33,717 nt of DNA, from positions 1 through 33,717 of the IMG/VR virus record IMGVR_UViG_3300027865_000635, one strand, 5' to 3'. Within the stretch, counting starts at the first letter, position 1; the number at the start of each line of letters is the position of its first letter. The stretch comes from a virus. A model generated the notes under the pieces. The model worked only from the letters and a program-made list of their open reading frames with translations, did not search any database and was not told where the DNA came from. The position numbers and the translations under genes were made by a program. Shown here one piece after another: positions 24,803 to 31,589 of this stretch.

Positions 24803-25161
24803 GGAAGCGAAATCTCTACAAGCCCGAGAGGGCTCCTGCCAGGACTGTCGGTCAGGTCCGATTCTCCCAGCCCCCATCAGGGATGCCTGATGCGTCGTCA
24901 AAGGAAGTGTCGAGCGCCCTGCACGCGTGCTGTCTCTGCATGACTGACAGCTCCGGGAACTGGCTGCCGCTGACGGTGGGCCGATGCCTTGGGTACAATC
25001 AGCACACGGACAAGTACACGGTGCTGGCCAGGAACGAGGCCACCGGTAAGCCTGGCGAGTATGAGGTCGAAGGCGAGGCCGTGGTCGCGCTGATTCATAT
25101 CGCGAGAATGGCCGAGGGCGGGAAGCTGGACACGGGGAAGCTCACTAGCTTGTTTGGCTAG
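24799..25161 (+). CDS. Hypothetical phage protein in portal operon
   Basis: A 120-residue protein of unknown function, coupled to the previous gene by ATGA. It has a basic start (MRKRNLYKPERAPARTVGQ), a CCLCMTD motif near 44-50, and a beta-type segment DKYTVLARNEATGKPGEYEVEGEAVVALI. It ends inside the start of the next gene. It has no membrane segment and no signal peptide. Confidence 0.6.
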   Translation: MRKRNLYKPERAPARTVGQVRFSQPPSGMPDASSKEVSSALHACCLCMTDSSGNWLPLTVGRCLGYNQHTDKYTVLARNEATGKPGEYEVEGEAVVALIHIARMAEGGKLDTGKLTSLFG

Positions 25162-25690
25162 ACTTCCTTCCGGGGCCGTCATCCATCTCATGGGATGCTG
25201 CTTTCGATATGGAAGGAAAGGAAGGACGGCTCCACTGACGAAGGACAGGGACCAAGTTACTGAGGCGCTCGCCGCCGCCGCCGGATTTATCGAGGAATCG
25301 GTCCTTGGTGAATCTCCGGAGCAAGTAGGGGAATTGGAGGAGCGCGCGATTTCACTGCTGCCCCAGTCGCCAACAATAGCTTTGTTTATATTGGGGTCTG
25401 ACTCCACCCTCGCTGCAGACGTCCGCGGGGTGGCTACTCGACTGTTCGCCGAGCACGCAGACTGGGACGACCGTTACGCCTGTGAGTTAGCGATGGAGCT
25501 TGCTTCGAGTGGCCAGGCTCTTGTGAGACTCGGTTTAGTGTTGGGGCTTGAGGATGGGGATAATCAGGAGTTATTGGCGCGCCTTAGTCAGGACCCTCAC
25601 TCTCGTGTCCGGCAGGAAGCGGAGCGACTCAGAGCAAGTGCCGGATTCCTCCATTTCTCAATCATCAAAAACTCCGCATCCGGGTTGTGA
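25154..25690 (+). CDS. Hypothetical helical-repeat protein
   Basis: An open frame of 178 codons beginning with TTG at 25154, overlapping the previous stop. ATG 25190 is an alternative, and the true start is unclear. From about residue 35 the sequence is a run of short amphipathic helices (VTEALAAAAGFIEESV, EERAISLLPQSP, VRGVATRLFAEHADW, QALVRLGLVLGLED, PHSRVRQEAERLRAS) with the look of HEAT-like repeats. It is the last gene of the + strand portal block and runs into convergent - strand genes. Function unknown. Confidence 0.5.
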   Translation: MARLPSGAVIHLMGCCFRYGRKGRTAPLTKDRDQVTEALAAAAGFIEESVLGESPEQVGELEERAISLLPQSPTIALFILGSDSTLAADVRGVATRLFAEHADWDDRYACELAMELASSGQALVRLGLVLGLEDGDNQELLARLSQDPHSRVRQEAERLRASAGFLHFSIIKNSASGL

Positions 25691-25765
25691 GAAATTCTTC
25701 TTAGGATCGCGGCCTCGGGGGTCAGCTACCCTCCGTGAGACGTTGCCGCCTTTGTTATGAGTCAC
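25658..25765 (-). CDS. Possible 35-residue basic peptide
   Basis: A GTG-started frame whose start overlaps the end of the preceding gene (25755-25934). It is rich in Arg, Lys and Gly (SRRVADPRGRDPKKNF), with no family. It overlaps the convergent + strand gene by 33 bases. Support is only the coupling and composition. The region between the two convergent blocks otherwise shows no clear terminator. Confidence 0.3.
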   Translation of the reverse strand: MTHNKGGNVSRRVADPRGRDPKKNFSQPGCGVFDD

Positions 25766-25934
25766 GGGGTTGCTCCTCAAGGAATCGTAAGATGGCGCCA
25801 CTTACGGCCCGCTTAAAGGCACCTGGGTCCCGTCTGAGGTGCGACCACAGGCCGGAAGCGGAGGTGCCGTCGTGGCATTCAGCGACAGCCCTTATGACTC
25901 GGTGCGTCAGCTCTGCTATCTGTGCATCAGTCAC
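25755..25934 (-). CDS. Small helical protein, GTG start
   Basis: A 59-residue protein. The start at GTG 25934 is supported by GGAGTGG about 8 bases upstream. Sequence IAELTHRVIRAVAECHD, then GLWSHLRRDPGAFKRAVSGAILRFLEE, is strongly helical. It has no recognised family. It follows a tiny membrane peptide gene in the terminal small-gene group of the - strand block. Confidence 0.5.
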   Translation of the reverse strand: MTDAQIAELTHRVIRAVAECHDGTSASGLWSHLRRDPGAFKRAVSGAILRFLEEQPRDS

Positions 25935-25953
25935 GCTTATTCCACTCCTTCAC

Positions 25954-26028
25954 TCATAGCAGAATCGCTCCAATAAGCATCAGGATCAGCCCTACAACAA
26001 CGGCAGTGTCTAGCCGGTCGTTAATCAT
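25954..26028 (-). CDS. 24-residue single-pass membrane peptide
   Basis: ATG 26028 overlaps the stop of the previous gene (TGATG). The product has a short polar start (MINDRLD) and then one hydrophobic helix of 17 residues (TAVVVGLILMLIGAILL) up to the stop. The ideal helix length and the coupling suggest a real membrane micropeptide, as found in phage lysis or exclusion loci. Chance cannot be excluded for so short a frame. Confidence 0.4.
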   Translation of the reverse strand: MINDRLDTAVVVGLILMLIGAILL

Positions 26029-26297
26029 CACGACCCCTTTCTGAGCTGAATAACATCGGCCTCGCAGGAATCCTCGGCATAATCGACACCATTCGCGGCG
26101 TTGATCTCATTCTGCCGCCGGGCGAGAGCCTTGTCTAGTTCGTGAACCCTCCTTGCTCTCGCAATCCGCGGGTGGCCAAGGCCTTCAATGTTGTCCCTCC
26201 ACGCTCGCGCCGATGCCCCGGCGGATTTAATAGCCTCGGTGGTCCCGTCGACCTTGTAGCAATGGATGATGTGACTGACTGTTTGTTCAAGAGTCAT
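26028..26297 (-). CDS. Hypothetical small protein
   Basis: An 89-residue, mostly helical protein (LEQTVSHIIHCYKVD, ARRVHELDKALARRQNEINAANG) with an acidic then basic end (CEADVIQLRKGS). No family is recognised. The start overlaps the previous gene by 11 bases. It has no signal peptide or membrane helix. Confidence 0.55.
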   Translation of the reverse strand: MTLEQTVSHIIHCYKVDGTTEAIKSAGASARAWRDNIEGLGHPRIARARRVHELDKALARRQNEINAANGVDYAEDSCEADVIQLRKGS

Positions 26298-26496
26298 GAC
26301 TGACCTCCGGCCTAGCCTCGCGCGCTGCTGATTGCACCGTCTCTAGCAGCACGTATGCGGCCGCAATCTCACGCCAGGTAAAAACAGGGTCGACCCTGAG
26401 CAGTACATACGCTGCCCATAGGGCAAGCGCCGCAGAGGCTACACTGATCGTGAGAGAGACTACGGCCTTGGCGACTACCCTGGTTGAATCGTTCAC
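26287..26496 (-). CDS. Small membrane protein
   Basis: A 69-residue protein with one clear membrane segment at about 10-32 (AVVSLTISVASAALALWAAYVLL) and a second, weaker hydrophobic stretch (WREIAAAYVLLETV). It might be a holin-like or anti-holin-like protein by size. It is coupled by an ATGA overlap to the gene before it. No family is recognised. Confidence 0.55.
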   Translation of the reverse strand: MNDSTRVVAKAVVSLTISVASAALALWAAYVLLRVDPVFTWREIAAAYVLLETVQSAAREARPEVSHDS

Positions 26497-26777
26497 GACT
26501 TCTCCTTTGTTGCAACTTCATTCATGAATGCCAGGACCTCGCTAGGAGTCATGTGGCCCTTGACTTGATCTTGATCCTCAAGAAAACAGTGCCAGCCCAG
26601 AGTCTCGTGCCAGGCAGCGCACTCTGCGGTCGCGCTAGGCGGCACCTCCTTGCCGTCGGTGTCGGTAATGCTCAGATCCCTATTCGCGGCGTAATTGCCC
26701 GCACCCCACTGAAGGCTAACGGTCCACCCGTTCTCGAACGTAATATGGACCCCCTTATTCCTCGTCACATCGAACAT
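26493..26777 (-). CDS. Conserved hypothetical phage protein (FENGWTVS motif)
   Basis: A 94-residue protein. The GVHITFENGWTVSLQWGAGNY segment is one I recognise from many unrelated phage genomes as a small conserved hypothetical. The following AECAAWHE and a final helix (TPSEVLAFMNEVAT) are also usual. Function is unknown. AAGGAGAAAG before the ATG is a strong ribosome site, and a promoter lies about 95 bases upstream (26871-26898). Confidence 0.65.
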   Translation of the reverse strand: MFDVTRNKGVHITFENGWTVSLQWGAGNYAANRDLSITDTDGKEVPPSATAECAAWHETLGWHCFLEDQDQVKGHMTPSEVLAFMNEVATKEKS

Positions 26778-26870
26778 GCTTTCTCCTTTGTCGTTAGTGA
26801 TGGACAGGGCCCATAGCCCATGCGGCTGTTTCAGCAGGCAGCGATTCGCGCCTCCCTGCCCATCCCCTAT

Positions 26871-26898
26871 ATCTTAACCAATGCAGACAGAAGGTCAA
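26871..26898 (-). promoter_or_regulatory. Sigma70-like promoter for small-gene group
   Basis: On the - strand, TTGACC (26898-26893) is followed after 16 bases by TAAGAT (26876-26871). It lies between the terminase stop and the ATG at 26777, so transcripts would begin near 26864 and serve the genes down to 25658. The segment ATTGGTTAAGATA around the -10 box is shared with 29049-29077. Confidence 0.6.
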
Positions 26899-26916
26899 GC
26901 TCTTTTCTTAATTAGA

Positions 26917-28512
26917 TCAGACAGTCTTCCATGACTCCTCGGGCTCGATTTCCTCGCCGTAGTCTCGCCGGTAGTCTCGGCGCTTAGGAGGCGGCGCGAT
27001 AGCCCCGTGAGCCCTGTCTATAGCCTGACAAAGGTGGGAGATTACATCGAAAGCATCGTCTGGCCCCTGAGGGAACCTCACTACCTGTTTCCTGACGCGC
27101 TCGGACCACTTGGCGTCGCGGTGGAATATAATCTTGCCCATGTTGGCTCGGGCCTGGAATGGCCTCCCTCGGGCCGCCTTGGCCTGCTTGGACCTGTCCG
27201 CGAAACCTTCCTTCGAGGAGCCCCCTAGGCGCCCCGTAGAGGTCGATAGCCACTCCACCCTGGTGTAGGTCCGGGTTTCACGCATGCGCTTCTTGATAGT
27301 GGGCTCAACGGCCTTCTGGATGACGCCTCGCTCGCCAAAGGCGGTGATGGGGTCCCATTTCTTAATTAGACGAAGCCATTCCTCAATCCAGACGTCGGAC
27401 TTGGTCTGGCCGCACCACCAGTCGAGCACGTAGATGTCGTCCTCGGCGTCGATGCCAAAAACACCATGCTCTGTGAAATCAGGCTTCTTGTTCGCTTCTG
27501 ATGGCTCCGTCACGGCGTAGTCGGAGCATAGGTAGATATTCATAGGGGGCAGGTCGCGAATTGAACCATGCCATCTGCGCTCGAACATATCGTTGCTGAC
27601 ATATGTCCCAGTCTTGTGGCGGATATTCCAGTTTCCCTCCCCAAGCCGGCGCCGCTCAACCACAGGGAGGGCCTCGATTGTGCCCTCGTAACCCGGGTCG
27701 CTGTCGGTCAGGGCCTTGTTGTCGGCCAGCTTTGAGCCGATGAACGTGAGTGACTTAGGCTTCTGCCCCTTCCGCGTACAGGCCCTGAGCGCCGACGTCT
27801 CGGTGTCGAACCACTGGAGAGTGTCATCGTCATCGCGAATGAACCAGCGCAGCACGCCGCTCCGCTCGGGGACTGGCAGTCCGTGCTCCTCAAGCTCGCA
27901 CTCGCCAGATGCGCAATCATCGCAATCAGGGTCGCCAATCCACCATGCGATGAGCTTGCGAACAAACGAGTCGGGGTCAGGATTGCAGGTGCCGCGGACA
28001 CGAGTCATAGCCCCTGATGTGGTCCGGAGACGGGACGTCATGTACCAGAACTGTGACTCTTCGAAGTGGGTCAGCTCGTCAAAGCCGATGTAAGCGTATT
28101 GCTTGCCCTGATGGTCTGATACATCGTCTTCGTACTGCAGGTGCAGGAACTGCATCGTCCCGCCGGCCGGGAACGTACACACGAGAGGGTTCTTGACGTG
28201 AGTTGCGCCGCGATAGACGACCTTGGAGTCAGACCAAAGAGAGCCAGCGCCGGTGAGTTGCGGTGATGTGCGCCGGAAGATGACGCCGCCGAACTCCGAG
28301 TTGTCCCAGTCGTACATGGCTTCGAGGAGTAGCGAGAATGACTTAGAACCGCCCGCTGCGCCACCAAAAATGACGACATCAGCCGAGCTTGAAAGGAAAG
28401 CCGACTGTGGGCCCGGCTGGGCCTCTATTCTGAGGGCTTCAGATATCGGGGTCGTCTCACGGCCATTAACCCATCGGCCCTTCTCAGGAGGTAGCGTCTC
28501 ACGGCTCTGCAA
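26917..28512 (-). CDS. terL: Terminase large subunit
   Basis: A 531-residue packaging motor. The N-terminal ATPase has a Walker A variant GGAAGGSKS at 50-58 and a Walker B YIGFDE at 141-146 (D145, E146), with a following FHLQYEDD-type region and the RVRGTCNPDP coupling motif at 171-180. The C-terminal nuclease shows acidic residues in LCSDYAV (D331), in the YVLDWW strand (D364) and in PDDAFDVISHL (D485-D489). The frame starts at TTG 28512 after GGAAAA, with no in-frame ATG nearby. It is separated from the small subunit by four small genes, which is unusual. Confidence 0.92.
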   Translation of the reverse strand: MQSRETLPPEKGRWVNGRETTPISEALRIEAQPGPQSAFLSSSADVVIFGGAAGGSKSFSLLLEAMYDWDNSEFGGVIFRRTSPQLTGAGSLWSDSKVVYRGATHVKNPLVCTFPAGGTMQFLHLQYEDDVSDHQGKQYAYIGFDELTHFEESQFWYMTSRLRTTSGAMTRVRGTCNPDPDSFVRKLIAWWIGDPDCDDCASGECELEEHGLPVPERSGVLRWFIRDDDDTLQWFDTETSALRACTRKGQKPKSLTFIGSKLADNKALTDSDPGYEGTIEALPVVERRRLGEGNWNIRHKTGTYVSNDMFERRWHGSIRDLPPMNIYLCSDYAVTEPSEANKKPDFTEHGVFGIDAEDDIYVLDWWCGQTKSDVWIEEWLRLIKKWDPITAFGERGVIQKAVEPTIKKRMRETRTYTRVEWLSTSTGRLGGSSKEGFADRSKQAKAARGRPFQARANMGKIIFHRDAKWSERVRKQVVRFPQGPDDAFDVISHLCQAIDRAHGAIAPPPKRRDYRRDYGEEIEPEESWKTV

Positions 28513-28525
28513 TTTTCCGTGTGTT

Positions 28526-28726
28526 TCATACCATCCCCCAATACCCGATCATGCCGAGAACGAACACCGCCCCGGTCATGTGGACGAAGGCGCCCCTCAG
28601 CTCAATAACGGTCACGACAACGCCGCCGAACATCTGGTCGATAGCCATGAGCACCAAAACTAAGGCGAAAGACACGACGACCGAGAGTAGCGCGATTCCT
28701 GGGACTCCCTTCAGGAACTCAATCAC
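28526..28726 (-). CDS. Two-helix small membrane protein (holin-like)
   Basis: A 66-residue protein with two membrane helices, about 11-30 (IALLSVVVSFALVLVLMAID) and 45-65 (GAFVHMTGAVFVLGMIGYWGMV), joined by a short loop. Size and topology fit class II-type holins. It lies far from the amidase, directly before terminase, so a second lysis-related or exclusion role is equally possible. Start overlaps the preceding gene by 8 bases. Confidence 0.55.
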   Translation of the reverse strand: MIEFLKGVPGIALLSVVVSFALVLVLMAIDQMFGGVVVTVIELRGAFVHMTGAVFVLGMIGYWGMV

Positions 28727-29042
28727 AATTGCTTCCCCTCTCTATGACTGTAGGATTTCTCGCACGTCGCAACGGAGCCTTGGCCCTACAATGGGCAAGC
28801 GCTGACTTACAGTTAGGCGCCCGCAAGTAAGTCCTGCGGCTAAGCACCTTCCACCGGTCGATTATCGCGTCGGGGCTCGGGGCGCATCTCTTGCACGTGC
28901 TATAGGGATTCTCAAACCCGCAGCCAAACACGCATTCCCTGCACCCCTGGCCCGTCCCGCTGCAGTGAGGGCACATCCTGGCGCGAACGTAGAGCGCGGC
29001 ACAGGAAAGGAACCAGAACATGAAGATTGCGAGGTAGATCAT
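28719..29042 (-). CDS. Membrane-anchored protein with DnaJ-like Cys cluster
   Basis: A 107-residue protein. Residues 1-20 form a membrane anchor (IYLAIFMFWFLSCAALYV). Residues 24-53 contain CPHCSGTG, CRECVFGCG and CKRC, resembling the CxxCxGxG zinc repeats of DnaJ. The remaining tail is basic. The function is unknown. A promoter-like sequence lies immediately before the ATG. Confidence 0.6.
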   Translation of the reverse strand: MIYLAIFMFWFLSCAALYVRARMCPHCSGTGQGCRECVFGCGFENPYSTCKRCAPSPDAIIDRWKVLSRRTYLRAPNCKSALAHCRAKAPLRRARNPTVIERGSNCD

Positions 29043-29048
29043 AACTCT

Positions 29049-29077
29049 ACCTTAACCAATTAAGCTGTAGTTGTCAA
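29049..29077 (-). promoter_or_regulatory. Promoter-like TTGACA / TAAGGT pair
   Basis: On the - strand, TTGACA (29077-29072) is spaced 17 bases from TAAGGT (29054-29049), inside the end of the gene at 29052. The segment ATTGGTTAAGGTA matches ATTGGTTAAGATA of the promoter at 26871. The expected start would fall at the ATG at 29042, giving an almost leaderless message. The AAGG could instead serve as a ribosome site. Confidence 0.4.
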
Positions 29078-29270
29078 CTCCCCATCGTGCGCATCTCGGG
29101 CAATCGGTGCTAAGCCTCGGGTCGAAGTCCTCAGAGCAGTCACAGCACTTGATGAAGGACATAGGCTTAGTGCGGGGAACCACTTCGCTTTCGCACTTGA
29201 GGCACAGTCGGTCCGTGCCCCTGAAATGGTAGCCACATTCGCAGGTGCGGTTTGATATCTCAGAGTTCAC
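29052..29270 (-). CDS. Cys-rich double zinc-ribbon-like protein
   Basis: A 72-residue protein with two pairs of Cys knuckles: CECGYHF with CLKCE, and CCDCSEDF with CPRCARWG. This spacing is that of two tandem zinc ribbons. It is probably a nucleic-acid or protein binder of unknown role. The start lies 11 bases inside the preceding gene. Confidence 0.65.
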   Translation of the reverse strand: MNSEISNRTCECGYHFRGTDRLCLKCESEVVPRTKPMSFIKCCDCSEDFDPRLSTDCPRCARWGVDNYSLIG

Positions 29271-29583
29271 CTGGTTCCCCTTTTGCTGACTCGGCCGAGT
29301 CCTTCATGCTGGACTCCTTGATCTGCCTGGCTAGGTTGGCAAAGTGTCTAGACTGCCCCTCACAGAACTCCAGCAGATAGTCCAACGCCTTGGTTTTCGC
29401 CTCATTCTCGGTCGTGCCGACAGGGAGGACCACAGCGTTCCTGTGCTGCCTGCGATTTACGCCTACACACCATCGGGGACCAGCCCACCCCTTCGAGCCC
29501 CAGCTGAACCGATTAAGCTCCTCGATCATGATGGATACATCGTCGCCGACTTTAGCGGAACGACCCTCCCACTCCAGCTTCAT
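29260..29583 (-). CDS. Hypothetical small phage protein
   Basis: A 107-residue soluble protein of unknown function, coupled to the small terminase gene by ATGA. The central GWAGPRWCVGVNRRQHRNAV segment and the helix NEAKTKALDYLLEFCEG are the most structured parts. The C-terminus is polar and acidic. No catalytic motif is seen. Confidence 0.55.
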   Translation of the reverse strand: MKLEWEGRSAKVGDDVSIMIEELNRFSWGSKGWAGPRWCVGVNRRQHRNAVVLPVGTTENEAKTKALDYLLEFCEGQSRHFANLARQIKESSMKDSAESAKGEPGEL

Positions 29584-29978
29584 TTCTTCTCCTTGGCAGG
29601 TAAAACTATCACCTGCTGCAACGGGGCCCCGTTCGGCCCACTGAGTTCTCGTCTCTCTATGAAAGCACCCTGGGATTTTGCCAGTAGCTCTGAGCCCTTC
29701 AGGATGGCCTTGTCGTCGTCGCTGGCTTCACCCCTGGCATACCTAGTCCAAATCTGCTGAAGCTCCTCACGGGACGCCACAAGACTGCAAGAGGCCACTC
29801 TTTCAGCCACCGCTGCAATGACCAGGGGTTTTCCGAGGTTCTCCTTGCCAACCGCAGACAGTGTCACGTCATTGCCTTTGTACCCCGCAAGGCGTGCTGC
29901 CTGAGTTGCATTTCCTTTTGCCTCGCCCATGTAGGCCTCGACGAATCGCCTTTGCTTTTCAGTGAGCTTAATCGCCAC
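29580..29978 (-). CDS. terS: Terminase small subunit
   Basis: A 132-residue protein that would bind phage DNA to start packaging. TEKQRRFVEAYMGEAKGNATQAARLAGYKG is the usual small-terminase N-terminal domain with a helix-turn-helix (ATQAARLAGYK). The following LSAVGKENLGKPLVIAAV and EELQQIWTRYARGEASDDDKAILKGSELLAKSQG helices complete the family pattern. I chose GTG 29978, preceded by GGGAG, because the family signature begins there. The frame is open up to 30056. Confidence 0.88.
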   Translation of the reverse strand: MAIKLTEKQRRFVEAYMGEAKGNATQAARLAGYKGNDVTLSAVGKENLGKPLVIAAVAERVASCSLVASREELQQIWTRYARGEASDDDKAILKGSELLAKSQGAFIERRELSGPNGAPLQQVIVLPAKEKK

Positions 29979-30189
29979 TTGACCACTCCCCGCCCGTCGA
30001 GTCGCCGTGCCCCCATATTCCGGAGAACGTGGCGATTTCTCGCACTGGCATCCCACACCTACGGCAGTAAGTCCTAAAGCACAGCCCGTGCCTCCCCCAC
30101 GGAATCACGACCGGCGTACTCTCATAGAAGCATCTACCCTCTGGCGCTATACGTGGGTATCTGAAATCGCTGAAAAACTTGAACTCCAT
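29968..30189 (-). CDS. Small protein with CxxC motif
   Basis: A 73-residue protein starting at ATG 30189 with GAGAGG upstream, chosen over the longer frame from 30237. It has an aromatic N-terminal half (FKFFSDFRYPRI) and a YCRRCGMPVREI knuckle. No family is recognised. It overlaps the small terminase start by 11 bases. Confidence 0.5.
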   Translation of the reverse strand: MEFKFFSDFRYPRIAPEGRCFYESTPVVIPWGRHGLCFRTYCRRCGMPVREIATFSGIWGHGDSTGGEWSSGD

Positions 30190-30210
30190 GCCTGGTACCT
30201 CTCGTTCGTT

Positions 30211-30320
30211 GCGAGCTACATCCGAGTCTTCGCACAAAACTTTTCACGCAGCCCCATTAAGGGGCGAACTCAAGCGGGATATGCGTCCCGAAGAAAATGT
30301 TTGTCCCGGATGTAGCTCGC
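30211..30320. repeat. 14-base perfect inverted repeat flanking 82 bases
   Basis: GCGAGCTACATCCG at 30211-30224 is the exact reverse complement of 30307-30320. Between them lies a small dyad, GCCCCATTAAGGGGC. The whole unit fills the gap between two - strand genes just upstream of the small terminase region. It could be a structured RNA segment, a protein-binding or packaging site, or a remnant of a tiny mobile element with terminal repeats. No target duplication is seen. Confidence 0.7.
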
Positions 30321-30322
30321 TG

Positions 30323-30676
30323 CTACCAGCAACCACTATAGTCGCTGAGTCGCCTCATGCTTCCGCCTTGCGAGTCGTAAAACCTGAACTCTTTTTTGGC
30401 GGTGCGTCCTGATGCCATCGTGATTTCGACCTGGACAGCGCCAATCCCGGTGACTGTCATCGTCGTGGCGGTGGTTGTGTTGCTGGTCGAACTAGTGGTG
30501 ACGCCTTGGTCCTCGTACGTCACGCTTGATATGGTATCGCCAACTAAAAAGTTGGACCAATCGAAAATAATTTCGCGTTCGTCCTCCTCTCTCTTGGAGA
30601 ACGACGTAACGCCGTCTGTATCCTCGAATGAGGTCGTGCGCACGACCGGCGCATGTGTTGTCGAACTACTACTCAT
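30323..30676 (-). CDS. Small beta-rich protein, possibly virion-associated
   Basis: A 117-residue protein. FDWSNFLVGDTISSVTYEDQG, followed by a Ser/Thr-rich strand and VTGIGAVQVEITMASGRT, has the alternating pattern of an Ig-like phage fibre or decoration domain. It ends with KKEFRFYD and a short tail. Such genes often sit near head or fibre genes, but here it lies between small early genes and terminase. No function is assigned. Confidence 0.55.
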   Translation of the reverse strand: MSSSSTTHAPVVRTTSFEDTDGVTSFSKREEDEREIIFDWSNFLVGDTISSVTYEDQGVTTSSTSNTTTATTMTVTGIGAVQVEITMASGRTAKKEFRFYDSQGGSMRRLSDYSGCW

Positions 30677-30893
30677 CTCTGATTACCTCTGCGCGCTGGC
30701 GCGCTGTTTTGAAATCCATCTGGTCTATCTCGCCTAAGGATACGGTCTTCACGCTGCCTGCGCGCTTCGAGTCCACCAACCATTCGCAGCCATGTATATA
30801 TAGGAAATACGTCGAGTCATCTACGACGCTCTCCCAGCCAGTATTACTCTTGCACCATTTCCAGGTACAGCTTGCTTCGGGTGTCGCTGTCAT
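30669..30893 (-). CDS. Hypothetical small protein
   Basis: A 74-residue protein starting at ATG 30893, which overlaps the preceding stop as ATGA. An ATG six codons earlier is possible. WKWCKSN, DDSTYFLYIHGCEWLVDSK and a helix DFKTARQRAEVIRDE are visible. The aromatic and Cys content suggests a small compact fold. No family is recognised. Confidence 0.5.
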   Translation of the reverse strand: MTATPEASCTWKWCKSNTGWESVVDDSTYFLYIHGCEWLVDSKRAGSVKTVSLGEIDQMDFKTARQRAEVIRDE

Positions 30894-31087
30894 CTCGTTC
30901 TCCAAATCCAATACCTCGTGGCAGCATTCCCGACACGCCCTTGTGATACGTTTTCGATTTTATCGATCATCCTGAGTGCCGTCCCCCTGCTGATGTTAAT
31001 TCTCAATACTATATCAGATATAGACCAAGGCCCGTCCCTCAGGAGCCTTTCGAGCTTCTTGCGCTTGGCAATCATTTCGGCCCTCAT
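30890..31087 (-). CDS. Small winged-helix-like DNA-binding protein
   Basis: A 65-residue protein. KKLERLLRDGPWSISDIVLRINISRGTALRMIDKIE follows the pattern of a helix-turn-helix (DGPWSISDIVLRINISRGTALRMI), and GNAATRYWIWR may form the wing. It may be a transcription or replication regulator of the phage. It has ATGA overlaps at both ends. The family is not identified. Confidence 0.6.
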   Translation of the reverse strand: MRAEMIAKRKKLERLLRDGPWSISDIVLRINISRGTALRMIDKIENVSQGRVGNAATRYWIWRTR

Positions 31088-31311
31088 GACTTCCCCAGCA
31101 GCTCACGGGCTGCGGCTACATGGCCGCAATACATGCATTTGACTCTATCGGGCCGAATATGGATCCCCTCGCTACAATCCACAGCAGCGCCTCTTTCCTC
31201 CGCATCATTCTCCCGGGACTCATTGCAGTACTCGCAGCGGCCGCTGAACTCTGCGGCATGTTCGGCGCTAATGTCGCTATTGCACTCCACGCACTTATCG
31301 CAATCACTCAT
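31084..31311 (-). CDS. Small Cys-rich zinc-ribbon-like protein
   Basis: A 75-residue protein starting at ATG 31311, coupled to the previous stop by ATGA and preceded by GAGG. CDKCVECN, CEYCNES and CMYCGH are knuckle motifs, the first two separated by an acidic stretch as in DksA/TraR-type zinc fingers. It lacks the long coiled coil of DksA. Function unknown. Confidence 0.6.
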   Translation of the reverse strand: MSDCDKCVECNSDISAEHAAEFSGRCEYCNESRENDAEERGAAVDCSEGIHIRPDRVKCMYCGHVAAARELLGKS

Positions 31312-31472
31312 CGCTTTATCCTCTTTGCGTTGGTTCCTAGTACGCGCCCCAGCACGTGGGGCGCCCAGTGGCCCAGCGGAATATCGGCGCGCCACAGCGC
31401 AGCACACGCACATTTAGGCAGAAGATGCACCAGCCATGAGCGGGTCGCGTCCATTACAGTAGGTGTAATCAT
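31308..31472 (-). CDS. 54-residue hypothetical peptide
   Basis: ATG 31472 follows GGAGGAG at ideal distance, and the stop overlaps the next ATG as ATGA. The product is MITPTVMDATRSWL, a CACAAL segment and a basic end (GTNAKRIKR). No family is recognised. The excellent ribosome site and the coupling are the support. Confidence 0.5.
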   Translation of the reverse strand: MITPTVMDATRSWLVHLLPKCACAALWRADIPLGHWAPHVLGRVLGTNAKRIKR

Positions 31473-31487
31473 GACTCCTCCAGCAGC

Positions 31488-31589
31488 TTACGAGCTGCCT
31501 ATATCCCCGCAGGAGACCTTCCAGGGGCCGGGCGTCGCATCCTCCAGTCGTTGAAGAAGCTCGTCTAGTATTTCGGGTGTAATGGTCAT
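31488..31589 (-). CDS. 33-residue peptide with LLxRLExATPGPW motif
   Basis: ATG 31589 overlaps the stop of the DUF6475-like gene as ATGA and has AAGGTGAGG upstream. The sequence TPEILDELLQRLEDATPGPWKV is a motif I know from many small phage and prophage proteins, usually as the start of a longer protein. Here it ends after 33 residues, so it may be truncated. Confidence 0.5.
   Translation of the reverse strand: MTITPEILDELLQRLEDATPGPWKVSCGDIGSS

Noticed and set aside
25691-25754. Possible terminator between convergent genes (GGGGT/ACCCT dyad)
   Set aside because: The stem has only about five pairs and no T-run on either strand.
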